Below, piece by piece: positions 5,438 to 14,133 of a DNA stretch of 37,428 nucleotides. The stretch's first letter is position 1, and every line of letters begins with the position of its first letter. Origin of the DNA: Planctomycetota bacterium. Its GTDB lineage: Bacteria; Planctomycetota; UBA8742; JACQVU01; JANLHZ01. The notes under the pieces are model-generated. The model was not told where the DNA came from, searched no databases, and saw only the letters and a program-made list of their open reading frames with translations. Location: assembly GCA_024653775.1 (NCBI GenBank), contig JANLHZ010000098.1, forward strand, positions 1 through 37,428. The letters run 5' to 3'. The position numbers and the translations under genes were made by a program.

Positions 5438-8074
5438 ATGAAAACATATCTGTTCGCCGCCACGGTATTTTTGGTGGTTGTTTTCGCAAGTTGTTCGTCA
5501 TTTCGCGACAGACGGCAGTCGCTCGACGACGCCGGAAAGTTTGCGGAAACCCGCGGACCGAAGCTCCAGACAATCGCGCTTTACGAGGATCGCAGGTTGT
5601 CGGTCGAGGTTCTGCGCGGTTATCTGACGGACCCGGACCCGGTGGTACGCTCTCGCGCTGCAATCGCTATCGGTCGCTGCTCTGATAAAGAGTCGCTGAA
5701 GGATTTCGAGAGCTGCATCACCCGCGGAACCGACCTCGGGACTCTTGAAAGTTGCATCTACGCCATCGGACTGACGAGGGACTCGATGGGAAGGGGACTC
5801 GTGGGAATGTTCCTCTCCCACGGAAATCCGCGAATCCGCTCAGCGGCGACGGAAGCATACGCTCTTCTCGGCGCTGGGATGGCGCTCGAAAAGCCGGAAG
5901 AGTTGGAAACGAACGAAGCAGGCGCTTCCGTGAATTCTGAGGAGATCGACGAGGAGAAGGAGGAAGACGCGCGCCGGAACTTCGAATTCACTCTCGCTCC
6001 CTGGCGGCTTAACCTGATGGACGAGGACGAGAACGTGCGCTTCATCGCCGCGGCGAACGTGTGGCGGTTCTTCCCCGGACGGGACAAACTTCCGAAGGGT
6101 CGAAAGCCGTACGTGCCGCAGAATCTCGCGGAGGACTGGAATCTCGCCTGCGTCGATGACAGCCCGCGGGTTCGCTCGGCGGCGTGGCAGAGTCTATATC
6201 TCGCGCGGGTGGATCCGTGGGACGAAACCATCTCGCTCGCGGCAGAACTTGACGAGCCGGAATCGATGATGTTCGCGCTCGTGTGCGCCGCGCGTCTGAA
6301 GGCCGGGCAAAGCGTGGACATGCTTCTAAATACGTCTGTCAGCCGCGATTACCGCGTGAACGTGAACCTGATCGGCGCGCTCGGCGGGCTGAAAAGCGAA
6401 GCTGGTCTCGCGCGTCTGCTCGAACTGTTCCCGTACAAGGCCGAGGACGAGAACGAGCCGCTGGAGTTTCACTACAAGAAGGCGATGTGCGCTGCGCTCG
6501 CCAATTCGGCTGACCTAGCGAAGCAGAGCGTCCTCGCGCGTTACTATCTGCTGCGCTGCCTCGGGTTCAGGGAGGACGAGGCCAGGGAGATTTCAGATGG
6601 TTCGATCAGAGACGTGGGCGAGCTTGTCCGGACGTCGAAGATTCCGCGGGGAAGCGCGAACGAACGCGCGAGCGTCGTCGAGAAAGCCATAGGCGCGTAC
6701 GCGGAAGTATTCGGCGCGGAAGGAATCAAGGTTGTCGGCGGACTCGCGTACGATTCCGACCCCATCGTCGCAAGCGCCGCGCTTTCCGAGATCCATCGAA
6801 AGCCGGATATGAAGAGCGTCGAACTGCTGGAGGATTTCGCTGTTATGGATCATTTCCTCGTCCGCGCGGGAGTCGCGAGTTCTTACGCCGAGATACTGAA
6901 GAAGTGCAACGCGAAACTCCATCCGGAGGAAAAGGAGGAAGGCGCGACGGATGAGAACGCCTTGGAGACCGCGGAGGATACAGCGGTTGACGACACCAAC
7001 TACGATGCGCTCAGAAATGAAGTCCTCCGGAGACTGCTTCCGTTCCTTCGCGACGAGGACAAGCTCGTGAACTATCAGGCTATCGACGGACTATCGTCGG
7101 AGTGGGATTACAGAATTCTTGGCCGTCTCCGCGCGGAACTTTCCGCTCACCCCGGCTTCGAGGGAATCGACATCCGCGACTCCGCGGTGAGCGCGATTGG
7201 AGCCGTGAGCGCGAGATGCTTCAAAAACTATCTCGACCAAATTCTCTCCGCGGACCTGATGGACTCGATGCCGTTTTCGATCGAAGTCGAAGACAGCGGA
7301 CAGTTCACGGAAAGCGTTCCACCCGGCGTCTTCAGACTTGCCAGGAACCAGCTTTCGTCCTTTATTCTGTATTGCTTCCACTTCGAGGGCACTGCTGACC
7401 TGGCGGAGCTGTACGGCGCGGTCCGGGCGCTCGAGCGGGCGTGCGAGGATCCATCGATAGCGGTGCGAAACTCCGCGAAGGCCGCGATCGAGAAGATCGT
7501 GAGCGCGTCGATGCCTTCAGTGGGGGAGCCGGAGGCGGGTTCCCTCGAAGCGAGGCAGAAGCAGGCGCTTGAATCCATCTCGGTTCACGTCGCGACCGAC
7601 CGCGCAGACACCGGCACGCTTCCATTCGACGTCCAGAATGATCTGCTTTCCGGAAGGGTGAACGTTCTGCTGGAAACGACAAAAGGCGACATCCGCCTCG
7701 AACTCGACGCCGACGTTGCGCCGATGCACGTTACGAACTACGTGATTCTCGCCAAACGCGGCTTTTATGATAATAACGTCATCCATCGCGCGGAACCGAA
7801 CTGGGTCCTTCAGTTCGGCTGCCCCCGCGGCGACGGATGGGGCGACGCAGGCTATCTCGTCCGGCACGAAGTCAATCCGCAGTATTTCGATGAGGGCATC
7901 GTCGGGCTTGCCACCTCGGGACCGGATACGGGTTCCTGCCAGCCGTTCATAATGATCCGTCCCGGATACCATCTGAACGAAGTCTTTACCGCGTTCGGCA
8001 AGGTGACCGAGGGAATGGCGGTCGTTCATCTTCTCGACAAGGGTGACGTCATCCTCCGCGTTACCGTCGAATAA
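5438..8074 (+). CDS. HEAT-repeat lipoprotein fused to a cyclophilin peptidyl-prolyl isomerase
   Basis: This 878-residue protein begins with a lipoprotein signal (MKTYLFAATVFLVVVFASC, lipobox FASC), so it should be anchored in the cell envelope. Residues from about 50 to 730 are helical HEAT-like repeats with recurring segments such as DPDPVVRSRAAIAIG, DENVRFIAAANVW and DDSPRVRSAAWQSL. They are interrupted by acidic linkers (around EEIDEEKEEDARR and EEKEEGATDENALE). Residues about 740-878 are a cyclophilin-type domain. It starts LLETTKGDIRLEL, has the catalytic-type pair H783-R784 and Q835 in SCQPF (where many cyclophilins have QFF), and ends with FGKVTEGMAVV. The likely role is an extracytoplasmic folding factor with a large protein-binding arm. 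ATG 5438 gives the complete signal peptide; the upstream extension would place it inside the protein. Confidence 0.85.
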   Translation: MKTYLFAATVFLVVVFASCSSFRDRRQSLDDAGKFAETRGPKLQTIALYEDRRLSVEVLRGYLTDPDPVVRSRAAIAIGRCSDKESLKDFESCITRGTDLGTLESCIYAIGLTRDSMGRGLVGMFLSHGNPRIRSAATEAYALLGAGMALEKPEELETNEAGASVNSEEIDEEKEEDARRNFEFTLAPWRLNLMDEDENVRFIAAANVWRFFPGRDKLPKGRKPYVPQNLAEDWNLACVDDSPRVRSAAWQSLYLARVDPWDETISLAAELDEPESMMFALVCAARLKAGQSVDMLLNTSVSRDYRVNVNLIGALGGLKSEAGLARLLELFPYKAEDENEPLEFHYKKAMCAALANSADLAKQSVLARYYLLRCLGFREDEAREISDGSIRDVGELVRTSKIPRGSANERASVVEKAIGAYAEVFGAEGIKVVGGLAYDSDPIVASAALSEIHRKPDMKSVELLEDFAVMDHFLVRAGVASSYAEILKKCNAKLHPEEKEEGATDENALETAEDTAVDDTNYDALRNEVLRRLLPFLRDEDKLVNYQAIDGLSSEWDYRILGRLRAELSAHPGFEGIDIRDSAVSAIGAVSARCFKNYLDQILSADLMDSMPFSIEVEDSGQFTESVPPGVFRLARNQLSSFILYCFHFEGTADLAELYGAVRALERACEDPSIAVRNSAKAAIEKIVSASMPSVGEPEAGSLEARQKQALESISVHVATDRADTGTLPFDVQNDLLSGRVNVLLETTKGDIRLELDADVAPMHVTNYVILAKRGFYDNNVIHRAEPNWVLQFGCPRGDGWGDAGYLVRHEVNPQYFDEGIVGLATSGPDTGSCQPFIMIRPGYHLNEVFTAFGKVTEGMAVVHLLDKGDVILRVTVE

Positions 8075-8203
8075 TTATTCGGCGTCGCTTTATGTTATTG
8101 ATTCGAGTAGGTGAATTTCATTGATTTTCGATTAGCATCGGAGTGTAGTATTGTGGTGAGGTTCGCGAGCTTTCCCCGAAGCGCGCGGACCGGCGGTCGA
8201 AAG

Positions 8204-9739
8204 ATGTCAAAAGCAGCAACAAGTTTCCGCGGACGGAGCGGTTACACCCTCGTCGAGATGATGGTGACGCTGATGATCTGCTCGATGCTCGCGCTCGCGC
8301 TGGGCGGGCTTGTTCAAGGCGCGATGGACCTCTGGAAAGGCGTCGAGGTCACGCGGGAGGTCACGGACTCCGGAATGGGCGTGATGCGCATCATCGAGGA
8401 CGATCTCGGCTCGATATATTGCAGAAACACGGACGATCAGATAGGCGACAACGTGAGATTCATCGCGGATCTCGTCTATCTCGGGCCGGACGACGATCTG
8501 CGGAGGTATCCGCGGATTCGCTTCATCCGCACGCTGCCCGGAGGAGAGGAGGCGAGCCTCGCAACATTGAATGCCGGAGCGATTCCGCTTTCCAATGGCG
8601 ACGCAGGCGACTACCTCCTCGGGATAAAGGACGCTGGCTGCGTTACCGACGTCCCCGATCCGATCACCGGCAAGGACCGCGAGGCGTCCACGATTCGCCC
8701 ACTCGGCGGACTGATGGAAGTCTGCTACATGATGGGACCGGAGCACGAGACAACGACGCTATGGCGCGGAATTCGTTCGCCGATCTATCTTGGGACGCCA
8801 ACGCCGGCGGGGGAAGCGCCTTCATTCATGGAACTCGCGCCATACGAGCCGCTCGATCCCGCGATTCCGTGGGCGAGCGTCATGTCTTCGCTTTCGTCGA
8901 ACGTCATCCACTTTGGCGTGGACATCTGGGTCGACGTAGGAGGCGGTGACGGCTATTTCTCCGACCTCGTGTCCCATCCCGCGCTGAAGGACCCGTCCGG
9001 ACGCGCGCTCGAATTCTGGGACTCCGCGGAAGTCATAGACGATCCGGCGCATCCGGGCGATCCCGCGTACCAGAGGCGACGAGGGTATCCGGACAAGGTT
9101 CGAATCATGGTCGTCGTCGTGCCACGAGGAATGTCGACGAGGACCACTGATCTTGGGTCGGACGTCGCCGCGGACGACGAGGAACTCGAACTCTTCGATT
9201 CGACGGGATTTCCTTCTCCTCCGCGGAACCAGCTCAAGTTCGTGAAGGTCGACGACGAGTGGATCGGGTACGGAGCGGTCGAAGGATACAATCTCACGGG
9301 GCTGGTGCGAGGCGCGCGGGGCACGATTCCCGCGGAGCACTCTGAAGGCGCCATCGTCGAGCCGGACCCGGTTCGTCCGGCGGATATCGTCGGAACGAGG
9401 CTTCTTGACGATCTTTCCGTGGACGATACTTATGACCTTCCGAACGGAATTACGTGGCCTTTCGATGAGGACGATCGCGACAGGCTGCGGAGATTGAGCG
9501 GTCCTGGACTCGATGTCGAGCGCGGCGAAGTGCTTCCGGAGGGCGGAACCGAGCACAGCGCGATCCGCGTCGGAAGCGAATGGATCTGGTACGCCTGGCG
9601 AAACGGAAGCAGCCTGTACGGACTCGTCCGCGGCTACAACGACACGATTCCGCGCAGCCATCGCGCTGGCGAGACCGTCCTTACGGGGACGCTGTTCCAG
9701 AAAGTATTTCACTTCAATACGAACGGAGTCGCCCGTTGA
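8204..9739 (+). CDS. Large minor pseudopilin, PulJ/GspJ-like N-terminus with repeats
   Basis: This 511-residue protein has a type IV prepilin signal: a short basic leader, cleavage expected after G13, Y14 as +1 and the conserved glutamate E18 at +5 (YTLVEMM), then a hydrophobic helix. GspJ proteins are usually about 200 residues, so this one has a long extra C-terminal region. That region holds two copies of one module: VKVDDEWIGY...LTGLVRGARGTIP and IRVGSEWIWY...LYGLVRGYNDTIP, each followed by a histidine. The product is probably a component of a type II secretion or pilus-like machine in the inner membrane and periplasm. The next gene is a second pseudopilin. ATG 8204 suits the prepilin leader; a GTG at 8111 would add 31 residues before it. 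No strong ribosome-binding site is seen. Confidence 0.8.
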   Translation: MSKAATSFRGRSGYTLVEMMVTLMICSMLALALGGLVQGAMDLWKGVEVTREVTDSGMGVMRIIEDDLGSIYCRNTDDQIGDNVRFIADLVYLGPDDDLRRYPRIRFIRTLPGGEEASLATLNAGAIPLSNGDAGDYLLGIKDAGCVTDVPDPITGKDREASTIRPLGGLMEVCYMMGPEHETTTLWRGIRSPIYLGTPTPAGEAPSFMELAPYEPLDPAIPWASVMSSLSSNVIHFGVDIWVDVGGGDGYFSDLVSHPALKDPSGRALEFWDSAEVIDDPAHPGDPAYQRRRGYPDKVRIMVVVVPRGMSTRTTDLGSDVAADDEELELFDSTGFPSPPRNQLKFVKVDDEWIGYGAVEGYNLTGLVRGARGTIPAEHSEGAIVEPDPVRPADIVGTRLLDDLSVDDTYDLPNGITWPFDEDDRDRLRRLSGPGLDVERGEVLPEGGTEHSAIRVGSEWIWYAWRNGSSLYGLVRGYNDTIPRSHRAGETVLTGTLFQKVFHFNTNGVAR

Positions 9740-9791
9740 GAATTAACAATTAATAGTTAATAATTGGCAATTAACAATCGAGAATTAAGAA
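9738..9791. repeat. AT-rich low-complexity repeat between the pseudopilin genes
   Basis: Imperfect repeats of AATTAA, AATTAACAATT and GAATTAAGAATTGAG fill the whole 52-base spacer. It looks like a degenerate simple-sequence insertion. It abuts, and probably supplies, the TTG start of the next gene. Confidence 0.6.
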
Positions 9792-10391
9792 TTGAGAATC
9801 AGGGTCGTTAATCTAAAATCGAATTTCAGACGCAAAGAAGGCCTGACGCTTCTCGAAGTGCTGATTGCGATGACGATATTCTCGTTCGGCATCGTCGGGG
9901 TGTTCGGGCTTCTGAGCGCCGCGGCGGGGCAGCAGCAGCTCGCGCGGGAGAAGAACGAGCGGGCGCTGCTATCGGACTCGATTTTCGCGGAGATTTCATC
10001 CAGCTTCGAGCGGTACGCCGACGCCGACGGAAACGGCTTTCCCGACATTCTCCAGGGCGCGCGGAACGTAACCGATCTCAAGGCGATCCGGATGCCCGGC
10101 ATCGACGTGAAGAACAACTTCTTTGTGGTTCATTTCGAGGAGATCGTTTCGTTCCAGCAGAACCTTCAGGGGAATCCGCGTCGGGAGTTTCTGGTGACCA
10201 TCGTGTTTCCGGATACGACCGTCCCGCCTTCGAGGCTCACCTCTGACGGGGACGCGGGAGTATGGCAGAGTTACTGGAACATTTTCGAAGGTGAGGTTCT
10301 TGCAGCCCGCGCGGGAGCGCAGCCGACGTTCAGCGACGTCGGAAGGCCGCTTGAATACTTCGAGCGGATCGTCCTCGTCTCCGCGCCCTAA
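9792..10391 (+). CDS. Minor pseudopilin, PilV/GspI-like
   Basis: This 199-residue protein has a prepilin leader with basic residues (FRRKEG), predicted cleavage after G17, L18 as +1 and glutamate E22 at +5 (LTLLEVLIAMTIFSFGIVGV). The following helix and the AREKN segment are typical of the PilV/GspI group. The remainder is a variable periplasmic domain. The only in-frame start upstream of the leader is TTG at 9792, because a stop lies two codons before it. With the larger pseudopilin just upstream this makes a two-gene unit. The ATPase, platform and secretin genes of such a system are not in the window. Confidence 0.8.
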   Translation: MRIRVVNLKSNFRRKEGLTLLEVLIAMTIFSFGIVGVFGLLSAAAGQQQLAREKNERALLSDSIFAEISSSFERYADADGNGFPDILQGARNVTDLKAIRMPGIDVKNNFFVVHFEEIVSFQQNLQGNPRREFLVTIVFPDTTVPPSRLTSDGDAGVWQSYWNIFEGEVLAARAGAQPTFSDVGRPLEYFERIVLVSAP

Positions 10392-10472
10392 CTTCAGAGT
10401 TATCGACAAAAGTTGATTCAGTCCGAAAGTCGTGTAAAGTTGAAGTGTCGCGATCACTGCGGAGACCCCCCG

Positions 10473-10826
10473 ATGGACATCAACGAAAAGCTTGACATAA
10501 TCAGAACCAAGCTGAAGAACCTTGAATCGAGAGCCGTCAACACGAGGCTGGCGGACCTGATAGGCGTCACGCAGCCGACGATAGGAAGATGGACCGAAGG
10601 GACGCATCTTCCAGCCGCGAAGAAGCTCCAGAAGATAGACCTTCTGGTGAACACGATCAAAGCCGCGGATTCGGGTAACGTGGACGCGCAGCGAACCCTA
10701 TTGAATCTTCTCTACAACCGCAAGTTCGAGTATCTCAAAATGGGAGTCGAGGGCTTCATGATAGCCGCAGGGCTGGGCTGGGCGCTCGGCGTCGACGATA
10801 AGAAAATCCCCGGACACAAGACATAA
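10473..10826 (+). CDS. Small HTH DNA-binding regulator
   Basis: This 117-residue protein has a helix-turn-helix of the XRE/Cro type at about residues 24-55 (TRLADLIGVTQPTIGRWTEG, then LPAAKKLQKID). In this family the second helix reads the operator. A short helical tail with a glycine-rich, weakly hydrophobic segment (MIAAGLGWALGV) follows, which may serve for dimerisation or membrane contact. ATG 10473 has GGAGA nine bases upstream; an upstream in-frame start at 10413 is less likely. The stop is one base before the rhomboid start, so the two are almost certainly cotranscribed and may be functionally linked. Confidence 0.75.
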   Translation: MDINEKLDIIRTKLKNLESRAVNTRLADLIGVTQPTIGRWTEGTHLPAAKKLQKIDLLVNTIKAADSGNVDAQRTLLNLLYNRKFEYLKMGVEGFMIAAGLGWALGVDDKKIPGHKT

Positions 10827-10827
10827 A

Positions 10828-12315
10828 ATGCAGGTAAGAGCTTACGTTCCATCGAGATCGCGCGCTGTGATTGCGATCATCGCGATCAACATCCTGGTTT
10901 TCGTCGCTCAGGGAAGCGAAGTGCCCGGATATGACGCCGGAATGTGGGGACTCACGCTGAGTGGGGGGAACTTCAATTCCGCGAACACCGTCGAGATTTT
11001 CGGAGTCAGCTACGCGCCAGCGATAAGGGACGGCGAATACTGGAGGATTCCGACGTCGATGTTCCTGCACGGTGGGCTGTTCCACATCGGTTTCAATATG
11101 TACGCCCTCTGGATGTTCGGATCGTTCGTGGTCGATTTTCTAGGCGTGAGGACGTTTCTGCTCTGCTACTTCGGTGGCGGAATCGTTGGCGGCGCGGTGC
11201 AGATGATAGTAAGTCCGCAGGTTCCGTGTCTTGGCGCGTCGGGAGGGGTGTTCGCGGTGCTCGGTGCGTTCTTCGCGTATTTCTATGCGCGGGAGTTCGG
11301 ACTCCAGAGTTTTCTTGCGAATCCGGTGGTCAAAAGCATACTGACTCAGATCGTACTTTACACCCTCTTCACGTACATGCTCGATTTCCCCATAGGACAC
11401 GGCGCCCACATTGGAGGCGTTTTCGCGGGGTTCGCAATCGCGCTCGGCCTGATCGGCGCGTCCACGCGGATAAGATGGTCGCGTCAGTATCGGCGCGTCT
11501 ACCTCGGCGTGACGACTCTCATTTGCTGTCTCATCGTGCTCATTCCGTGCCTTCCTGCAAGCGTCGCCGAGAAGTTCCTTCCGGACGGATACGTTTACGA
11601 GCCGGACGTAAACACGAAGATTTTCTTTGTCGCGACTCTGATCGAAGATTCGGAAAACGACGCATCCTCGGTAAGCCGCGCGATCGAAATTCTGGAAAGC
11701 GTCGAGGATAGGATTCGAGAGAGGGAAGAGGATCCGAAAATTCAGGCGATGTGGTTCATTTACCGGGCGCGCGCGGAATTCCTCAGCGGACCGATCGCCA
11801 CAAGAGCCGAAAGAGCGCAGCGAATCAGAGTCGAAGGAGTCGAGCAGACTCTCTATTATCCATTACTTGCGGACCGTCTTGAAGATGCGCCGAATTCCTT
11901 CGATTTGGGCGATTTGGGAGACGAAAACTCGCTTCAGAGCTTCGCCGACAAATACGGCGCGGAGTTTCGTTGTCCATGGATGCTGATCGCGCGCAAAAGG
12001 CTCGAGGAAGAGAAGTGGAACGAAACGATCGAACTATGCGAGAAGGTCTACGAGATGGAAGATCGCCTCGATATTGCGGAGATCGACAGAATGCCGTACG
12101 CGCTTTATTACGAAGCACTCGCGAGAATCGGTCGCGCGGATAGCGAACAGGGCGACAGCGAAGATGTCATCAAGGCGCTGTTCCGGAAGTTCCTCAGAAA
12201 CGCGGCGAACTTCTCCCATTCGCAAGTCGATATCGATTTAGCGCGAGGCTACTACTCGGACGGCGCGGCGTTTCTCGAAGAACAAGGTGAGCCAGCGTCG
12301 GGCGGGCAGGAATGA
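10828..12315 (+). CDS. Rhomboid intramembrane serine protease with long soluble tail
   Basis: This 495-residue protein has a rhomboid membrane core over residues 10-230. The active-site pieces are HIGFN (H86, N90), GASGG with nucleophile S138, and GHGAHIGG with the general base H194. There are about six or seven membrane segments. Rhomboids cut transmembrane substrates inside the bilayer. After the last helix (LICCLIVLIPCL) comes a soluble, charged, helical region of about 260 residues with TPR-like spacing, which is unusual in length and may choose substrates. The start is one base after the stop of the HTH gene, suggesting translational coupling. A role in regulated proteolysis with that regulator is an inference. 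Confidence 0.88.
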   Translation: MQVRAYVPSRSRAVIAIIAINILVFVAQGSEVPGYDAGMWGLTLSGGNFNSANTVEIFGVSYAPAIRDGEYWRIPTSMFLHGGLFHIGFNMYALWMFGSFVVDFLGVRTFLLCYFGGGIVGGAVQMIVSPQVPCLGASGGVFAVLGAFFAYFYAREFGLQSFLANPVVKSILTQIVLYTLFTYMLDFPIGHGAHIGGVFAGFAIALGLIGASTRIRWSRQYRRVYLGVTTLICCLIVLIPCLPASVAEKFLPDGYVYEPDVNTKIFFVATLIEDSENDASSVSRAIEILESVEDRIREREEDPKIQAMWFIYRARAEFLSGPIATRAERAQRIRVEGVEQTLYYPLLADRLEDAPNSFDLGDLGDENSLQSFADKYGAEFRCPWMLIARKRLEEEKWNETIELCEKVYEMEDRLDIAEIDRMPYALYYEALARIGRADSEQGDSEDVIKALFRKFLRNAANFSHSQVDIDLARGYYSDGAAFLEEQGEPASGGQE

Positions 12316-12364
12316 ACGTCGTGACAATATCCTTCAGCCGGTTATCGGATGATTGACAAAGGTA

Positions 12365-12394
12365 TTGAGTTTCCACCCTCCGCGGTGGTAAATT
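12365..12394 (+). promoter_or_regulatory. Possible sigma70-type promoter
   Basis: TTGAGT (12365-12370), an 18-base spacer and TAAATT (12389-12394) lie 60 bases upstream of the next start. A perfect TTGACA occurs at 12353-12358 without a good partner. The spacer contains the inverted repeat CCACC/GGTGG. Confidence 0.35.
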
Positions 12395-12453
12395 CGGGGT
12401 AATATTCTGACTACCCTCCCGGAAAACAGTAGTCACGCAGGAAAGGAACTAAA

Positions 12454-12813
12454 ATGCAACGCTCAGGATTCTTTGCAGGATTCATTACCGGAGTCAGCTT
12501 CATCGCGCTTTTCATCGCAGGATACGCGCTCGGCTCGATGAAGGCGAAGGACGCGAAAGCAGACTCGGGCAGCGCGGGAGGAGTCACCGCGGTCACGGGG
12601 ATGCTCACGAGCGACAACGAGGCGCTCTGGGTCGTCGACGGCGCGGGAAAGCACATCGCGGTCTACGGCTGCAACGGAAGAACTGTTTCACTGATAGGTG
12701 CGAGGAAGATCGATTACGATCTGAGCGCAGCCCATATCAACAACAGCGGTCTGACGGTCGAGGCTGTCAGAAACCTGACGCAAACAGGTGACGCCCGGGA
12801 AGAAGGGAACTGA
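12454..12813 (+). CDS. Small membrane-anchored protein of unknown function
   Basis: This 119-residue protein has an N-terminal transmembrane helix (FFAGFITGVSFIALFIAGYAL), a short polar linker, and a compact domain with NEALWVVDGAGKHIAVYGC followed by VSLIGARKIDYDL. Paired WVVD/IAVY and LIGAR segments of this kind occur in small hypothetical proteins of planctomycete-like bacteria and look like a beta-rich repeat; no function is known to me. AAAGGA lies about seven bases before ATG 12454. It appears to be a single-gene unit with its own promoter, followed by a block of repeats. Confidence 0.7.
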   Translation: MQRSGFFAGFITGVSFIALFIAGYALGSMKAKDAKADSGSAGGVTAVTGMLTSDNEALWVVDGAGKHIAVYGCNGRTVSLIGARKIDYDLSAAHINNSGLTVEAVRNLTQTGDAREEGN

Positions 12814-12868
12814 CCTTAATTCGTAGCGCAGTCGTTTCGGGTGCAAACTGGACGTGCCGGTCACTTCC

Positions 12869-12918
12869 GGTTCGTAGTGACGACGTAAGTCGTTCGGATG
12901 CCCTCACGGGCACACTAC
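12869..12918 (-). repeat. BIME-like paired hairpin with outward GTAG motifs
   Basis: Order: GGTTCGTAGTG, hairpin ACGAC-GTAA-GTCGT, five bases, hairpin TGCCC-TCAC-GGGCA, then CACTAC (GTAGTG on the other strand). Each hairpin thus has GTAG at its outer 5' foot. It is inverted relative to the 48-bp array at 19726. The left arm of the CGTGCC...CACTT hairpin family (12853-12866) abuts it. The surrounding spacer 12814-12953 holds nothing else. Confidence 0.7.
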
Positions 12919-12953
12919 TAACGTAGCGCGGACGGGACATCCACACTCCCACA

Positions 12954-13931
12954 CTACGCCTTGAGCAGCTCCCGATACAGCCGCGCGGCGTTACCGAAAA
13001 AGATCAAATCGAGTTCATCCGAAGTGAATCCGACATCGAGCAGCGCGTCCGCGAGGTTCGGGAGGTCCGCGAAAGTCCGCAGCCCTGGCAGAGTGTCTTC
13101 GAATCCGTCGAAGTCGCTGCCGATCGCGACGCGCTCGACTCCCGCGATCTCCGCGATGTGCGCGATCGTGCGGGTTACAGTCTCGATCCCCGCCCCGTCT
13201 TTGTAGTTCTTCTCCTCGCAAAGATGCCCCCAGTAGAAATCGACGCCCATCACGCCTCCTGTGTTTGCGATGCTGCGGATGTCGTCGTCGGACAGATTCC
13301 GCGCGAGGTCGATGAACCTGCGAACTCCGGTGTGAGAGCAGATCACGGGTTTCGTCACTATCTTGAGAATGTCCGCGAGAGTCCGCTTCGAAACGTGCGC
13401 GACGTCGACGATTATACCGAGTTCCTCCATCCTGCGGATGAACGTCCTTCCGACCTCCGTTAGTCCGTTATCCTCCGGAGCGAAACAGCCGGACGCGAGT
13501 TCGTTCGAATGGTTCCATGTGATCGTCACCATCCGAAGGCCGAGGCGGTGGAACGCTTCGAGCAGATCGAGGTCGCCCGCGAGCGGCGACGCCCCTTCAA
13601 GGCAGATCGCCACGCCGACGCCTTCGCTGTCCGCGATCGTGCGCTCGAAGCTTGCCGCGTTCGTCACTAGCGACAATCTGCCGTCGCTTTTGGCGCTGAC
13701 TTCGTGAATCCGTCCGATGATCTTCATCGCGTGGCTGGTCGCAGCGGGTCCGCTAAGATTTTTCGGCGTCCAGACGCTCGCGGTGAGGAGCCTCACTCCG
13801 GCTGAGCGCAGATTCCGGAAACTGCCCGCGAGCGTGCACGTCGCGGAAAAAAAGTCCTCGCCGCGCTGGACGAGTTCGTAGAACGTGTCTGCGTGGCAGT
13901 CGATAGCTGGAATGGCCGCGGGAGGTTGCAT
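12954..13931 (-). CDS. Membrane dipeptidase-type zinc peptidase (family M19)
   Basis: This 325-residue protein matches renal-dipeptidase-type enzymes, which hydrolyse dipeptides with a two-zinc centre. The ligand positions are all visible: DCHAD (H13, D15), the bridging glutamate in CLEGASPL (E112), DVAHVS (H179), CSHTGVR (H200) and the aspartate in GSDFDG (D273). The length fits the family. There is no signal peptide, so the bacterial enzyme is probably cytoplasmic. The start ATG 13929-13931 has no convincing ribosome-binding site. It lies downstream of the DUF58 gene on the same strand, but a 142-bp insertion-like repeat separates them. Confidence 0.93.
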   Translation of the reverse strand: MQPPAAIPAIDCHADTFYELVQRGEDFFSATCTLAGSFRNLRSAGVRLLTASVWTPKNLSGPAATSHAMKIIGRIHEVSAKSDGRLSLVTNAASFERTIADSEGVGVAICLEGASPLAGDLDLLEAFHRLGLRMVTITWNHSNELASGCFAPEDNGLTEVGRTFIRRMEELGIIVDVAHVSKRTLADILKIVTKPVICSHTGVRRFIDLARNLSDDDIRSIANTGGVMGVDFYWGHLCEEKNYKDGAGIETVTRTIAHIAEIAGVERVAIGSDFDGFEDTLPGLRTFADLPNLADALLDVGFTSDELDLIFFGNAARLYRELLKA

Positions 13932-13962
13932 CGAAGGTGCGGATCGTCATTTTAAAAAGCGC

Positions 13963-14104
13963 AACTGTTCACGGGGTAGATTCGCAGTCTATAGAAGAAT
14001 TATGTTCGTAGTGTGCTCGTGAGAGCATATTTACAGATAGCGGTGGTTCAAAGAAACGCTTTACGGCGCCACTACAAACGCGAACTACTCCGTGAACAGT
14101 TACT
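13963..14104. mobile_element. 142-bp BIME-containing element flanked by 10-bp direct repeats
   Basis: TAAAAAGCGC occurs directly repeated at 13953-13962 and 14104-14113. Just inside are inverted arms AACTGTTCACGG (13963-13974) and CCGTGAACAGTT (14090-14101). The core 14004-14079 is GTTCGTAGTG, hairpin TGCTC-GTGA-GAGCA, a spacer, hairpin CGC-TTTAC-GGCG, and CCACTACAAAC, so both hairpins have an outer GTAG or its complement. The direct repeat looks like a target duplication, though the right end is shared by one base with the element. Confidence 0.6.
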
Positions 14105-14133
14105 AAAAAGCGCCCAGACCATTTCGGCAGCGA

